DNA of 64,000 bases from Fen-1058 sp964398185. GTDB taxonomy: Bacteria > Chloroflexota > Anaerolineae > Fen-1058. The notes beneath the pieces are model-generated. The model saw only the letters and a list, made by a program, of their open reading frames with translations. It was not told where the DNA came from and searched no databases. The position numbers were made by a program, and so were the translations under genes. Of this stretch, positions 8,909-18,198 are shown in pieces. How positions within the stretch are numbered: the first letter of the stretch is position 1; each line of letters starts with the position of its first letter. The stretch lies in the NCBI GenBank assembly GCA_964398185.1, contig CAYNML010000012.1, forward strand, positions 25,666-89,665, read 5' to 3'.

Positions 8909-10000
8909 ATGAACGCCGCGTCTTCCACTCCACCCGATCGGATTCGTCGCGCCCGACGACGCATCTCGCGCCGCTTCACCATCACGCTCGTCACGTTGAT
9001 CGGACTGATCGTGATCGGCGTTGGCGGCTACCGGGTGCTGGAGGGCATGAACTTCATCGACGCATTGTACATGACAATCACCACCATCACCACCGTGGGC
9101 TTCGGCGAAGTGCAGCCGTTATCGCCGGCGGGACGCGTGTTTACGATCGGCTTGATCATCGGCGGGGTCAGCATCGCGGCGTATGCCCTGGGCAGCGCGG
9201 CGCAATTCATCGTGTCGGGCGACTGGCAAATCTATCTACAGGAACGAAGGCGGCGGCGCATGTTGGAGCAATTGCGAGATCACATCATTGTCTGTGGCTA
9301 CGGACGCGTGGGCAAAAGCGTGGTGCATCAGTTGAGCGCCGAGAAACTGCCTTTTGTCGTCATCGAGAATGAACCGGCGCTGGTGCAGCACCTGCGCGAG
9401 CTCAACCACCTGGCCCTGCCCGGCAACGCCGCCGACGAAGACCTGCTGCGGGCTGCCGGGATCGATCGGGCGCGCGGGCTGGTCGCCTGTGCCGGCACCG
9501 ATGCGGAGAACGTCTACATCGTCCTGACGGCGCGCGGCCTGCGCCCCGAGTTGAGCATCGTCGCGCGCGCCAACTACGAGGAATCGGAGACCAAACTGCT
9601 GCGCGCGGGCGCCAACCGCGTCATGCTGCCGTCCAATATTGCCGGGCGGCGCATGGTGACCATGCTGATGCGTCCCGAGGTGGCCGACTATCTGGACGTG
9701 ATCTCGCACGCCAGCGATCTGGAGCTGCTGGTCGAACAGGTCACCATCGCCGCGACTTCGGGGCTGGTCAATAAGAGCCTGGCCGAAGTGGAATTCGGGC
9801 CGCGCTGGGGGATCACGGTGCTGGCCTGCGTCAGCGGCGGCCGCATGAATCTGCGGCCCACCGCGGCCACCCTGATCGAACCGGGGATGCGCCTGATCGT
9901 GCTGGGCACGCGCGAGCAGCTGCCTGAGCTGCTGACCGCCGCCGGTCAGCCCGCCACCTCCAGCAGTTTGATGTCGCCCGAGACGAGATCGAGCAAGTAG
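8909..10000 (+). CDS. two-helix potassium channel with RCK (TrkA-N) domain
   Basis: This 363-residue channel subunit has a basic N-terminus, a first membrane helix at about residues 24-44, the pore filter TTVGFGE near residue 70, and a second helix at about 78-100. An RCK domain with the Rossmann signature VCGYGRVG follows, then a TrkA-C-like domain (to about residue 345). This is the MthK-type layout of a ligand-gated K+ channel. The TTVGFGE filter has F where many channels have Y, a common variant. The 3' end overlaps the convergent phosphoesterase gene by 55 bases. Confidence 0.93.
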   Translation: MNAASSTPPDRIRRARRRISRRFTITLVTLIGLIVIGVGGYRVLEGMNFIDALYMTITTITTVGFGEVQPLSPAGRVFTIGLIIGGVSIAAYALGSAAQFIVSGDWQIYLQERRRRRMLEQLRDHIIVCGYGRVGKSVVHQLSAEKLPFVVIENEPALVQHLRELNHLALPGNAADEDLLRAAGIDRARGLVACAGTDAENVYIVLTARGLRPELSIVARANYEESETKLLRAGANRVMLPSNIAGRRMVTMLMRPEVADYLDVISHASDLELLVEQVTIAATSGLVNKSLAEVEFGPRWGITVLACVSGGRMNLRPTAATLIEPGMRLIVLGTREQLPELLTAAGQPATSSSLMSPETRSSK

Positions 10001-10485
10001 CCCGATCGAGATTGGTAACGCGGGCCGCCCAACGCGCCGGGATTGATGACGCGCGTCTTGCCGATGACGTTATCGCTGCGCCGCAGCGTGTGGCCGTAGA
10101 AGATATAGTCGAATTCGCCTGACTTGGCCCAGCGATTGACCAGCGGCATATCGTCGCCACGGCACAAGCCAATGCGGAATCCTTCAATCGTCGTCGTGAG
10201 TGAAGTGGGCAGCGTCGCCTGCAGGCGGGCTTTTTGCAGCGCCACTTCAATCGCCGCGCGATCGCGCTCCTTCTCGCCCGCCACGATGTAAATCTGCCAC
10301 GGCTTCAACAAGTCGACCAGGCCAGCGGAGCCCAGCCCGCCGCAGTGAAACAACCAGCGTGCGCCGCCCACCAGAAACCGATCGAGCAGCTGCCGCAGCC
10401 CATCGCGATTATCATAAGTATCAGCCACCACGCCGATTTTGACGGGCGGGCGGGTAAACATCCGTGTCCGGGCATCATAGTCCAT
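9946..10485 (-). CDS. metallophosphoesterase-fold protein with degenerate metal site
   Basis: This 179-residue protein matches YfcE/MJ0936-type phosphodiesterases in length and layout: an N-terminal VVADTYDN segment, a HCGG loop, a VAGEKE loop, a YGHTLRR loop and a VINPGALGGPR end. The usual metal ligands are largely changed. DxH reads DTY, GD reads GG, GNxD reads GEKE, and GHTH keeps only its first His (GHTL). It therefore probably cannot bind two metals in the normal way and may be a binding or structural pseudoenzyme. It converges on and overlaps the K+ channel gene by 55 bases. The fold call is fairly sure, and lack of activity is an inference. Confidence 0.8.
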   Translation of the reverse strand: MDYDARTRMFTRPPVKIGVVADTYDNRDGLRQLLDRFLVGGARWLFHCGGLGSAGLVDLLKPWQIYIVAGEKERDRAAIEVALQKARLQATLPTSLTTTIEGFRIGLCRGDDMPLVNRWAKSGEFDYIFYGHTLRRSDNVIGKTRVINPGALGGPRYQSRSGYLLDLVSGDIKLLEVAG

Positions 10486-10622
10486 AGCCGACCTCGCGCC
10501 TCTCTGCGCTCTCCTGATCTTAGCACGTTCCTTGAATTTGAAGATTACAACCCGGTGACAAATTACCCGGCGACGCCACGGAGATGTAATGCAATTGGTA
10601 GTCGGCAGTCGGACACATGGCG

Positions 10623-10628
10623 TATAAT
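10623..10628 (+). promoter_or_regulatory. probable -10 box of the membrane sensor kinase
   Basis: A perfect TATAAT lies 45 bases before the kinase ATG. No good -35 is found at 16-18 bases. TTGGTA lies 22 bases upstream, which is too far. Confidence 0.4.
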
Positions 10629-10673
10629 AGCTTTAGTGCCAACCGGGTCCCGGCAGTCCCAGAGGAAACGTGC

Positions 10674-13600
10674 ATGACCACTTCCACCCCGCCATCCCAG
10701 ACGCCGTCAACGCGCGCGCGACACTTGACCCGCGCGATCGTCACACTGGTCGTCATCGGTCTGGTGGCAGCCGCTACCCTCTCCCTGCTGCTGGTGGACA
10801 TGTGGCGGCAGGATCGCAGTAACGCGCTGGGGCATATCGCGATCGATATTCTGTTTGGCCTGGGACTGACCGCCCTCATCGTCTGGCTGACCCGGCGGAC
10901 CATTGCCCAAATGGACGCCGCCGGATTTGCCTTGCGCCAGAGCGAAGAGCGGTTGCAACGCATCGTGAATAACTCGCAAGACCTCATCTGCGAGATCGAC
11001 GCGCAGGGCGCCGTCACGTTCGCCAGCCAGTCGTTTCGCGCGGGGCTGGGTTACGAGCCGGCGGAACTTATCGGGCACGCAATCATGGACTACGTCCACC
11101 CGGACGATGCGGCCAATCTGCAAGCCGTCGTGCAACAAGCGCTCCGGGAGGGACGCACGAGCAGCCGGCTGGAATTACGGGCGCGGCACGCCGACGGACG
11201 ATACCGCTGGCTCGAATCGTCGTGCCAGTTTGTGTTTGAGGCGCAGCAGCTCAGCAGCGCGGTGTTGATCAACCGCGACATCACCAGCCGCAAGCAGTCG
11301 GAAGACACGCTGGCGCGCTATGCGCGCAGCATGCATGCGCTGTATGAAACCTCGCTGGAGATCAATTCGCAGCCCGATGTGGCCACCCTGCTCAACGCTA
11401 TCGTGCAGCGCGCGACAAACCTGCTGGACGCCAGCATGGGCGGACTCTATCTGATCAACGAAGAGGACCAGTCCTTAGTGCTGGTGACCAGCGTACCGGC
11501 GGACTACGCTGGCCCGGTGCTGCAACAGGGCGAGGGGCTGGCCGGCCGGATTGCTCAGAGCGGCTTGCCGATGTTCATCGCCGATTATTCCAGCTGGCCC
11601 GATCGGGCGGACAGCTATGCCCATGTCCCACTCGGGCGCGTCCTGGGCGTACCGCTGCGCCTGCGGGGCAGCATCATCGGCGTGCTGAATGTCGAAGATG
11701 AAGCGCCCGGCCTTTTTTTGGAAGAGGACATTCGCCTGGCCAGTCTGTTTGCCGATCAAGCTGCCATCGCGATTGAGAATCGCCGTTTGTACGAACAAAC
11801 CCAGCGCGAACTACTGGTGCGGCGGCAGGCTGAAGAGGCGCTGCGGCGCAGCGAGGAACGCTATCGCACCCTGGTGGACAACCTGGGGGAAGGAATCAGC
11901 TTCGTCGATGAAAATGAATATTTGACGTTCGTCAATCCGGCAGCGCATGACATCCTGGGGGTGCCGCCCGGCCAATTGGCAGGCCGCAATTTGAGCGAGT
12001 TCATGCCGCCGTCGGAATACGCCCTCATCCGCCAGGAAACCGAAATCCGGCGCACCGGACGGACCAGCACGTATGAAACCAGGATTTTACGGCCTGACGG
12101 ACAGGTGCGTACCTTACTGGTCACCGCCCGACCGCGCTTTGACGACGACGGCACATTTCTGGGCGCGTTCTCGGTCTTTCGCGACATCACCGCACGCCGC
12201 CAGGCCGAAGAAGAATTAGCGCGCGTGCGCGCCAATTTGGAGCGCAGCAATCAGCAGCTCACCCAGATCTTGGAAGCGGGCAACTTGCTGCGCCTGAACT
12301 TGAACCTGAACGACGTGCTGGATGAGATCGTCAAAGGTGCGCAGCAGAGCCTGGGCTACGGCATGGTGGTGCTTAACCTGCTGGATGAAACGACCCAGCA
12401 GATGGTGGTGCACTCCTACGCCGGACTCGATAAAGCCGGACAACAGGCGCTGGCGGGAGGCGCCTACGATTGGAAAGAGGAGCAGCGTCTGCTGCGCGCC
12501 GAGTACCGGCTGGGCCGAGCCTACTTCATTCCGCACGGCACGCTCGATTGGCGCGACGACTTGCGCGGCCCCATCTACGTTCCGGACCTGCCCATTTCTG
12601 ACCAGCCGGATGCCTGGCACCCCGACGATGTGCTGTTCATCCCCATCGAACTGCGCGATGGCCGCATCGTCGGAACCATCTATCTCGATGCGCCGCAAGA
12701 CGGCCTGCGCCCCACGATCGAATCACTGCGCCCGTTGGAGATTTTTGTCAATCAGGCGGCCATCGCCATCGAGAATGTACACCTGTTTGAAGCCGAGCGA
12801 CAGCGCCGCCGCGAACTGGAAGCCGTGAACTCGGCCAGCCGGCAGCTCACGCAATCGCTGGATCTCTCAGCGGTGCTGGACGCCATTTTGAACAGTGTCA
12901 TGCAGTTAGTGCCGGCCGCCGCCGCGCAGCTCTTTCTCTATGATGACGGCCGCTTGAAATTCGGATCCGGCCTCTCTGCGCACGGGCAGAAGATGGCCTG
13001 GCCGCCGCTCGAACCGCGGCCCGAAGGCTTGACCTATACCGTGGCGCACACGGGCCAGGCGATCTTCATCGAAGATACCTCCCGGCATCCAGTATTCAAC
13101 GCTGGCAGCACGCTGCCCTCGCCGCTGCTGGCCATCGCCGGGCTGCCGCTGATCGTGGGAGACACGGTACTCGGGGTGATGAACATCAGCTACGCCACGC
13201 CGCACCCCTTCAGCGAATCCGAGCGCTCGATCCTGAACCTGCTGGCCGCCCAAGCGTCCATCGCGCTGCACAATGCGCGCCTGCACCGGCAGCTGCAACG
13301 CTATGCGGAAGAATTGGAGCAGCGCGTGGCCGCGCGCACCGCAGAGTTGGAACACGAGCGGCAGCACCTGCAAGCCATCCTTGATTCGGCCGGTGAAGGC
13401 ATTCAAATCATGGATCCAGACGACCGCATCATCTACGTCAATCCGGCGACCGAAGCCATCACCGGCTACGCCAGCGCTGAGATGCTCGGCAAGACCACGC
13501 GCCTCTGGAACGACGACGTTAATCCGGCCGCGAGTTTGGGCGATCTGCGCCAGCGGGTGCGGCAGGGCGAGAGTTGGCAGGGCGAGATTATCAACCAGCG

Positions 13601-14423
13601 CAAGGACGGCACGCTGTACGATGCGGCGCTGACCGTCACGCCGTTGAAGGACACCCAGCAGCAGGTGACGGGCTTTGTCGTCGTCCACCGCGATATTACC
13701 CGCTTGAAGGAGTTGGAGCACCTGAAAGATCAATTCGTTTCGCGCATCGGCCACGAGCTGCGCACGCCCATCGCCAACATCAAACTCTACGCCCAGCTGC
13801 TGGAGCGCGGCAAGCCGGAACGGCGGCCCGAATACCTGCAGACGCTGCACCGCGAGATCGACCGCCTGACGCATCTCAACGACAGTTTTTTGGAAATGGC
13901 CGAACTGGATGCGGCCCGCACCGCGCCCACCCTCGCGGGGGTGTATGCCAATCAGTTGGTGGAAGATCTGCTCCTCAATTTGGAGCCGCGCGCGCAACAG
14001 CACAACCTGCTGCTGAAGCGTCACTTTGATCCGCGTTTGACAGAGACGCGGGTGACCACTGACCGGGCTTGGCTGGCGCGTGCGCTGAGCAATATTCTGG
14101 AAAATGCGCTGCACTATGCGCCGCGGGACAGTGAGGTTACCATCACCACGCAGTGGCTGGCCACAGCCGGTGACTATACGTGCGCCATTGCCGTGCACAA
14201 CACGGGGCCGGGCATTTCCAGCGCAGAGCTGCCGCACATGTTCGAGCGCTTCTATCGCGGGGAAGCGGCGCGTGATTACAGAGTACCCGGCGCTGGTCTG
14301 GGACTGGCAATCGCCTACACCATCATGCAGCGCTTGAATGGCCGCCTGACGGTGAACAGTCTTCCCGGTCAGGGCGTCACCTTCACCTTGTTGCTGCGCG
14401 AACCGATCGGGCTGGCCGACTAA
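10674..14423 (+). CDS. membrane sensor histidine kinase with PAS and GAF domains
   Basis: This 1249-residue kinase has two membrane helices (about 17-43 and 55-75) and then a chain of sensors: PAS (85-205), GAF (215-370), PAS (385-500), GAF (535-690), GAF (705-855), a short coiled coil and PAS (890-1005). It ends with HisKA and HATPase domains. The phospho-acceptor is His1027 in GHELRTP. The ATPase domain shows N-box, GPGI and GAGLGLAIAY motifs. No receiver domain is attached, so it should signal to a separate response regulator. No regulator gene is adjacent, and the nearest one in the window is at 63384. The ATG at 10674 is preceded by GAGGAAAC. Ligands are unknown. Confidence 0.92.
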   Translation: MTTSTPPSQTPSTRARHLTRAIVTLVVIGLVAAATLSLLLVDMWRQDRSNALGHIAIDILFGLGLTALIVWLTRRTIAQMDAAGFALRQSEERLQRIVNNSQDLICEIDAQGAVTFASQSFRAGLGYEPAELIGHAIMDYVHPDDAANLQAVVQQALREGRTSSRLELRARHADGRYRWLESSCQFVFEAQQLSSAVLINRDITSRKQSEDTLARYARSMHALYETSLEINSQPDVATLLNAIVQRATNLLDASMGGLYLINEEDQSLVLVTSVPADYAGPVLQQGEGLAGRIAQSGLPMFIADYSSWPDRADSYAHVPLGRVLGVPLRLRGSIIGVLNVEDEAPGLFLEEDIRLASLFADQAAIAIENRRLYEQTQRELLVRRQAEEALRRSEERYRTLVDNLGEGISFVDENEYLTFVNPAAHDILGVPPGQLAGRNLSEFMPPSEYALIRQETEIRRTGRTSTYETRILRPDGQVRTLLVTARPRFDDDGTFLGAFSVFRDITARRQAEEELARVRANLERSNQQLTQILEAGNLLRLNLNLNDVLDEIVKGAQQSLGYGMVVLNLLDETTQQMVVHSYAGLDKAGQQALAGGAYDWKEEQRLLRAEYRLGRAYFIPHGTLDWRDDLRGPIYVPDLPISDQPDAWHPDDVLFIPIELRDGRIVGTIYLDAPQDGLRPTIESLRPLEIFVNQAAIAIENVHLFEAERQRRRELEAVNSASRQLTQSLDLSAVLDAILNSVMQLVPAAAAQLFLYDDGRLKFGSGLSAHGQKMAWPPLEPRPEGLTYTVAHTGQAIFIEDTSRHPVFNAGSTLPSPLLAIAGLPLIVGDTVLGVMNISYATPHPFSESERSILNLLAAQASIALHNARLHRQLQRYAEELEQRVAARTAELEHERQHLQAILDSAGEGIQIMDPDDRIIYVNPATEAITGYASAEMLGKTTRLWNDDVNPAASLGDLRQRVRQGESWQGEIINQRKDGTLYDAALTVTPLKDTQQQVTGFVVVHRDITRLKELEHLKDQFVSRIGHELRTPIANIKLYAQLLERGKPERRPEYLQTLHREIDRLTHLNDSFLEMAELDAARTAPTLAGVYANQLVEDLLLNLEPRAQQHNLLLKRHFDPRLTETRVTTDRAWLARALSNILENALHYAPRDSEVTITTQWLATAGDYTCAIAVHNTGPGISSAELPHMFERFYRGEAARDYRVPGAGLGLAIAYTIMQRLNGRLTVNSLPGQGVTFTLLLREPIGLAD

Positions 14424-14430
14424 CGAAAAA

Positions 14431-14465
14431 CTCCGGCTCGATCGCCGTGTGCGATTGAGCCGGAG
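14431..14465. terminator. hairpin between convergent genes
   Basis: Arms CTCCGGCTCGATCGC and GCGATTGAGCCGGAG pair with one mismatch over a 5-base loop, between the kinase stop and the convergent membrane gene. There is no T run on the kinase strand, so it may act as a Rho-aided or shared terminator. Confidence 0.6.
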
Positions 14466-14495
14466 CGTGCCTGTGCCGCCAGCTGCCCGATCGGC

Positions 14496-15353
14496 TTATG
14501 GCTTTTCCACCGGTTCGCTCACCGCTGGTTCGACAGCTGCCGCCGCCGGCGCGGGAACCAGCGTCGGCGAGGCGCCCTTGCGCCAGGCGCGCGCCCACTG
14601 GAAGAACTTCCACATCACAAACGCCGTCCAGCCATAGAGCAGGGTGAAGATCAAGCCGATGAAGACGAAGAAAATCGGCGTGAAGGTCTGCAGGAACGGC
14701 AGGATCACTTGATTGGCCGCCTGCACGTAACCGCGCAGCTGGGCCAGTGGGAAGCGCGCTTCGAAGACGGCGTCGCTCACCTGCCCCAGCGCCGCCGCGA
14801 TCTGATTGACCGCCCCGGCAATGCCGTCACGCGCATTCTCCATGCCCTGTTTAATCTGAGCGGCCAGGTTCTCGATCTTCATGATCCCTTCGTTCAGCTT
14901 GCCCAGCAACGTGTCATCGAGGCTGGGCGTTTGAATGAAGGGAAGGGCCTGAAACGCCTCCATGAAATTTCGCACCGAGTCGATGGCGTCCTTGACCTGC
15001 GCCATCGTCTGGGTGATTTCGTTGACCTTGTCCGTGAAAGCCGCTTCTTGGTCAGGCGGCAGCAGCGTGGCGATGACGCCCGTATCCTCGACGCTCTGCC
15101 CGACAGCGGCAATGTTGGCGCTGAGATCGGCGGATTTGTTGCCAAACTCCACCATGCCCGTGTCAAGCTGCGCCAGCGCCTTGTCGGCGACGGCGGTGGC
15201 TTTCTCGCCGGCTTCAAACAGGTTGACCAGCAGATTGCCGGCCGCCGTAAAAGCCAGCCACATGAAGATCAAGCCCAGGATGCTGGCGACCAGAACATCG
15301 ATACTGAGAAACATTGCGGTGTAACCCAGGATTTTGCGTTTACGGGGGGTCAT
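14496..15353 (-). CDS. membrane protein with central helical domain, unknown function
   Basis: This 285-residue protein has one membrane helix near the start (about residues 10-40) and another near residues 218-245, with a long helical, coiled-coil-like periplasmic or cytoplasmic part between them. The C-terminal tail is rich in Ala, Pro and Val (PAPAAAAVEPAVSEPVE). The ATG at 15353 is fixed by GAGGAGAACC directly upstream. The layout resembles methyl-accepting or tether-like proteins without signalling domains, but no family is recognised. It is the last of four co-directional genes that begin with glycogen synthase. Confidence 0.75.
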   Translation of the reverse strand: MTPRKRKILGYTAMFLSIDVLVASILGLIFMWLAFTAAGNLLVNLFEAGEKATAVADKALAQLDTGMVEFGNKSADLSANIAAVGQSVEDTGVIATLLPPDQEAAFTDKVNEITQTMAQVKDAIDSVRNFMEAFQALPFIQTPSLDDTLLGKLNEGIMKIENLAAQIKQGMENARDGIAGAVNQIAAALGQVSDAVFEARFPLAQLRGYVQAANQVILPFLQTFTPIFFVFIGLIFTLLYGWTAFVMWKFFQWARAWRKGASPTLVPAPAAAAVEPAVSEPVEKP

Positions 15354-15441
15354 GGTTCTCCTCGATAGGCCGCGTCCGGGCGGCGAATTTGCCAAACTTG
15401 ATTTTTCGGAACACGCGTGCGCTGGCGTAGACGGCGGCGCG

Positions 15442-15984
15442 TTAAGCCGGTTTACGGCGCGATTGGAATACCACGCCGGCGACGAGCAACGCGAAGCTGG
15501 CAAGTAGATGCAGCACCTCTGATAACGGAGGCTGGCGGAAGGCCCGCAGCACCTCGTCGGCGCCGCTCATGATCAGGCCGGCGCCCAGCAACGCCGACAG
15601 GAAGATCACCGTCCAATCGGCCATGAACACCGCCATCACAAAGCCCAGCGCCGCGCCCAGCCCGGCCCAGATCAATTCGCTGAGGCCGCCCAGCATGCCC
15701 AGGTTGCCCAGCAGCAGGGGCAGCAGCACAAAACCGGCCAGCGCCGCTACGAGGCGCATGGCCCACTTGCCCAACCACCGCGTCAGAATCGCCAGGATCC
15801 CACCCACCAGAACACCTGCAAACAGTTGCAGCCAACCCGGCTGAAGGATCAGCCCCACCAGCCACCAGCCCACAGCGAAGCCGACGACGGCGGCGAACAA
15901 CCAGAACAAGCGGAGCCCAAAAAACAAGGCCGCGACTCCCAGGACGATTAAAACAACCGCATTGAGTAAGGCATCTACAGCCAT
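15442..15984 (-). CDS. multi-pass membrane protein, DUF4203/TMEM198-like
   Basis: This 180-residue protein is almost wholly hydrophobic, with about seven membrane helices, several bearing small-residue motifs (GLGAALGFVMA, GVLVGGILAIL). Size and helix pattern resemble DUF4203-type proteins, whose role is not established. A short basic tail (SRRKPA) closes it. An extended -10 promoter (TGC-TATACT) lies about 48 bases before the ATG, so it may head its own transcript with the downstream membrane gene. Confidence 0.75.
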   Translation of the reverse strand: MAVDALLNAVVLIVLGVAALFFGLRLFWLFAAVVGFAVGWWLVGLILQPGWLQLFAGVLVGGILAILTRWLGKWAMRLVAALAGFVLLPLLLGNLGMLGGLSELIWAGLGAALGFVMAVFMADWTVIFLSALLGAGLIMSGADEVLRAFRQPPLSEVLHLLASFALLVAGVVFQSRRKPA

Positions 15985-16031
15985 AGTGCTCCTTTCGCGA
16001 ATGGAAGATCAAGGCCAGCAGCTCACTGCGC

Positions 16032-16040
16032 AGTATAGCA
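16032..16040 (-). promoter_or_regulatory. extended -10 promoter element
   Basis: On the reverse strand this reads TGC-TATACT, the extended -10 form, 48 bases before the ATG of the 180-residue membrane protein. The longer string TGTGCTATACTG is shared with sites at 29128 and 31185. Confidence 0.5.
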
Positions 16041-16120
16041 CATCTCAATTGCGCCAGTGACATGCCGCAATGACAAACACCCCGCGGTCGACACAGACAA
16101 CGAGGCGTGAACGACGCCTG

Positions 16121-16597
16121 CTACGCGCCAGCACCCAGTGACTCTTCCATTTCCTTGAGCAGCGCCTTCTCTTGATCGCTGACGAGCACGCCGCTATCTT
16201 TCGCCGCCTCGGCCACTTTCTGCCCTACGGCCAGCACCCACGTCCGATAGGCCCCGGCATCTTCCGCGGCTGCCTTACGCAACGCCGCGGCTGCCGTTGT
16301 GCACGCGGTCATCGTTTGGCCCTTATAGGTCAGCGGATCTGACTGCTTGAACAACGATTCCTCGGCCTTCACAACATCCTTGGCCTGCGCCTGCAATTCC
16401 ACAGCCAGCGCGCTGACCAATGCATTGGCGTTACTGGCTTGCGCCAATGCAAACGGAGCTTTGGCCAGGGCCATCGTTTCCTTGGTCAAACCGATCGGGC
16501 CGGAGGGCGCCACCACCATCAGCGTCACACCAATTTTCATCGGCAGGCGTAACAAGGTCTGCCACTCTTCAGCCGTAAACGAATCTTTAACACCCAT
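16121..16597 (-). CDS. hypothetical helical protein
   Basis: This 158-residue protein is not recognised with confidence. It begins VKDSFTAEEWQTLLRLP, followed by a hydrophobic patch (MKIGVTLMVVAPSGPIGL), then is predicted mostly helical and rich in Ala, Lys and Glu. Codon use matches its neighbours, and an A/G-rich ribosome site (AAGGAGAAGAAC) precedes the ATG, so it is a real gene. It lies 73 bases after glycogen synthase on the same strand. A role in storage or stress is only a guess from position. Confidence 0.7.
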   Translation of the reverse strand: MGVKDSFTAEEWQTLLRLPMKIGVTLMVVAPSGPIGLTKETMALAKAPFALAQASNANALVSALAVELQAQAKDVVKAEESLFKQSDPLTYKGQTMTACTTAAAALRKAAAEDAGAYRTWVLAVGQKVAEAAKDSGVLVSDQEKALLKEMEESLGAGA

Positions 16598-16670
16598 GTT
16601 GTTCTTCTCCTTTGTTGGAAAGTGACGGCGCGGGGCGCTGTGATGAATGTCGCTGGTATTTTCCAGGCGG

Positions 16671-18125
16671 CTAATGACCGCGCACGCGCGCGATGGCCCA
16701 TTCGTACAGCTGTTGGTAGCCGTAAGCCGATCGGGCCCACGAGAAATCCGCTTGCATGCCGTTGCGCTGGATCGCCTGCCAGATGACGCGATCGTTCCGA
16801 TAGATGTAGATCGCGCGCTCGAGCGCGCGCCAGAAATCGTCGGCGCTGTATTGATAGAAGGTGAAACCGGTGACGCCGTCGCGCACGGTATCGGCCAGAC
16901 CGCCGGTGGCGCGCACGACGGGCACGCTGCCGTAGCGCATGGCGATCATCTGACCCAGCCCGCACGGCTCGAAACGCGAGGGCATCAGGAAGAGATCGCT
17001 GCCGCCGTAGATCAAGGGAGCGAGATCAGCCGCATAAGTCAGGAAGGCGTGACCCTTCTCGCGGTGATAGCCTGTGATCTGCGCAAACATCTGCTCGTAT
17101 TCCGGCGCGCCGGTGCCCAGCACCACAAACTGCGCTTCACCGGCGAAATCGTTGAGCAGCCGGTGTACCACTTCGCCGGTGATGTCCAGCCCCTTCTGCC
17201 AGTCGAGGCGCGTGACCATCGCCACCAGCGGCACATCGTCGCGCTGCGGCAGTCCGGCGCGCGCTTGCAGCGCGCGTTTGTTGACCAGGCGCTGATCAAT
17301 CTGTTCGAGATCGAAGGTCTGCGCCAGGTGTTTGTCGGTCTGCGGATTCCATTCGTCGTAGTCGAGGCCGTTCAGGATGCCATGCACATCGTAACTGCGA
17401 TGGCGCAGCAGTTTGTCCATGCCCATCCCGCCTTCAGGCGTCATGATCTCGCGGGAGTAGGTGGGGCTGACGGTATTGACCAGCGTGGCGTGAAAGATGC
17501 CGCGCGCCATGAAATTGACCTCGTCGTAGCCTTCTTCCAGATCAAGGCGATGCGTGAACAACTGCAAATAGTCGAAGATCGACCAGCTGGTCTTGCCCTG
17601 ATGCATGAGATTGTGAATAGTGAATGCCGTTGGGATATTGCGGAACCAGGCGAGGCTGTTACCGGCCGTGTCGAGCCACGTGAGTGCGGGCGCGGCGTGC
17701 CAATCGTGCGCGTTGACGATATCGGGCCGCCACTCGATGGCGCGGATGAATTCCAGGGCGGCCCGGCAGAAGAAGGCGAAGCGATACACGTCATCGCCAT
17801 AGCCGTAAATTTGGGGGCGGCCAAACAGGTTGCCCTCGGCGATGAAGTAGACGGGCACATCGCTGCCGGGCAGCTGGCCTTCAAAGACCCCGGCGGGAAT
17901 TGCGCCGACGCCGGTGGGGACGAGCATCCCGCCGGGCAAGGGTGAGGTGAGTTTCAACCGACCGGCATGATACGCATCTTCAATGGCGCGATAGGCGGGC
18001 ATGACGATGCGCACGTCGTGGCCCAGTTCGCGCAGGGCTTTGGGCAGCGATCCGGCCACGTCGCCGAGGCCGCCGGTCTTGGCAAACGGCGCCACTTCCG
18101 CGCTGAGGGTCAGGATTTTGAGCAT
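16671..18125 (-). CDS. glgA: glycogen synthase (GT5)
   Basis: This 484-residue retaining glucosyltransferase adds glucose from ADP-glucose (or UDP-glucose) to growing glycogen. The donor-binding motif KTGGLGDV starts at Lys16. The C-terminal lobe shows MPSRFEPCGLGQM, the GT5 phosphate and sugar binding segment, and the distal RATGGLADTV. Length is usual for GlgA. The ATG at 18125 is preceded by GGAGGAGCT. A TATAAA-like -10 lies near 18163 with a weak TTCGCG at 16 bases. No other glycogen genes are in the window. Confidence 0.95.
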   Translation of the reverse strand: MLKILTLSAEVAPFAKTGGLGDVAGSLPKALRELGHDVRIVMPAYRAIEDAYHAGRLKLTSPLPGGMLVPTGVGAIPAGVFEGQLPGSDVPVYFIAEGNLFGRPQIYGYGDDVYRFAFFCRAALEFIRAIEWRPDIVNAHDWHAAPALTWLDTAGNSLAWFRNIPTAFTIHNLMHQGKTSWSIFDYLQLFTHRLDLEEGYDEVNFMARGIFHATLVNTVSPTYSREIMTPEGGMGMDKLLRHRSYDVHGILNGLDYDEWNPQTDKHLAQTFDLEQIDQRLVNKRALQARAGLPQRDDVPLVAMVTRLDWQKGLDITGEVVHRLLNDFAGEAQFVVLGTGAPEYEQMFAQITGYHREKGHAFLTYAADLAPLIYGGSDLFLMPSRFEPCGLGQMIAMRYGSVPVVRATGGLADTVRDGVTGFTFYQYSADDFWRALERAIYIYRNDRVIWQAIQRNGMQADFSWARSAYGYQQLYEWAIARVRGH

Positions 18126-18198
18126 CAGAGCTCCTCCAAAGAATGACTACGGCTGTCCCTATTTTATATCGAATGCGAAAGAAGCGCGAAAGGCAGCT

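Noticed and set aside
7198..9372. Long open frame on the forward strand
   Set aside because: It lies antisense to the carboxyltransferase gene in a GC-rich region and its product is low-complexity His/Arg-rich. It is a shadow frame.
12906..14237. Long open frame on the reverse strand inside the sensor kinase gene
   Set aside because: Antisense shadow of the kinase with no family signal. The forward frame shows complete kinase motifs.
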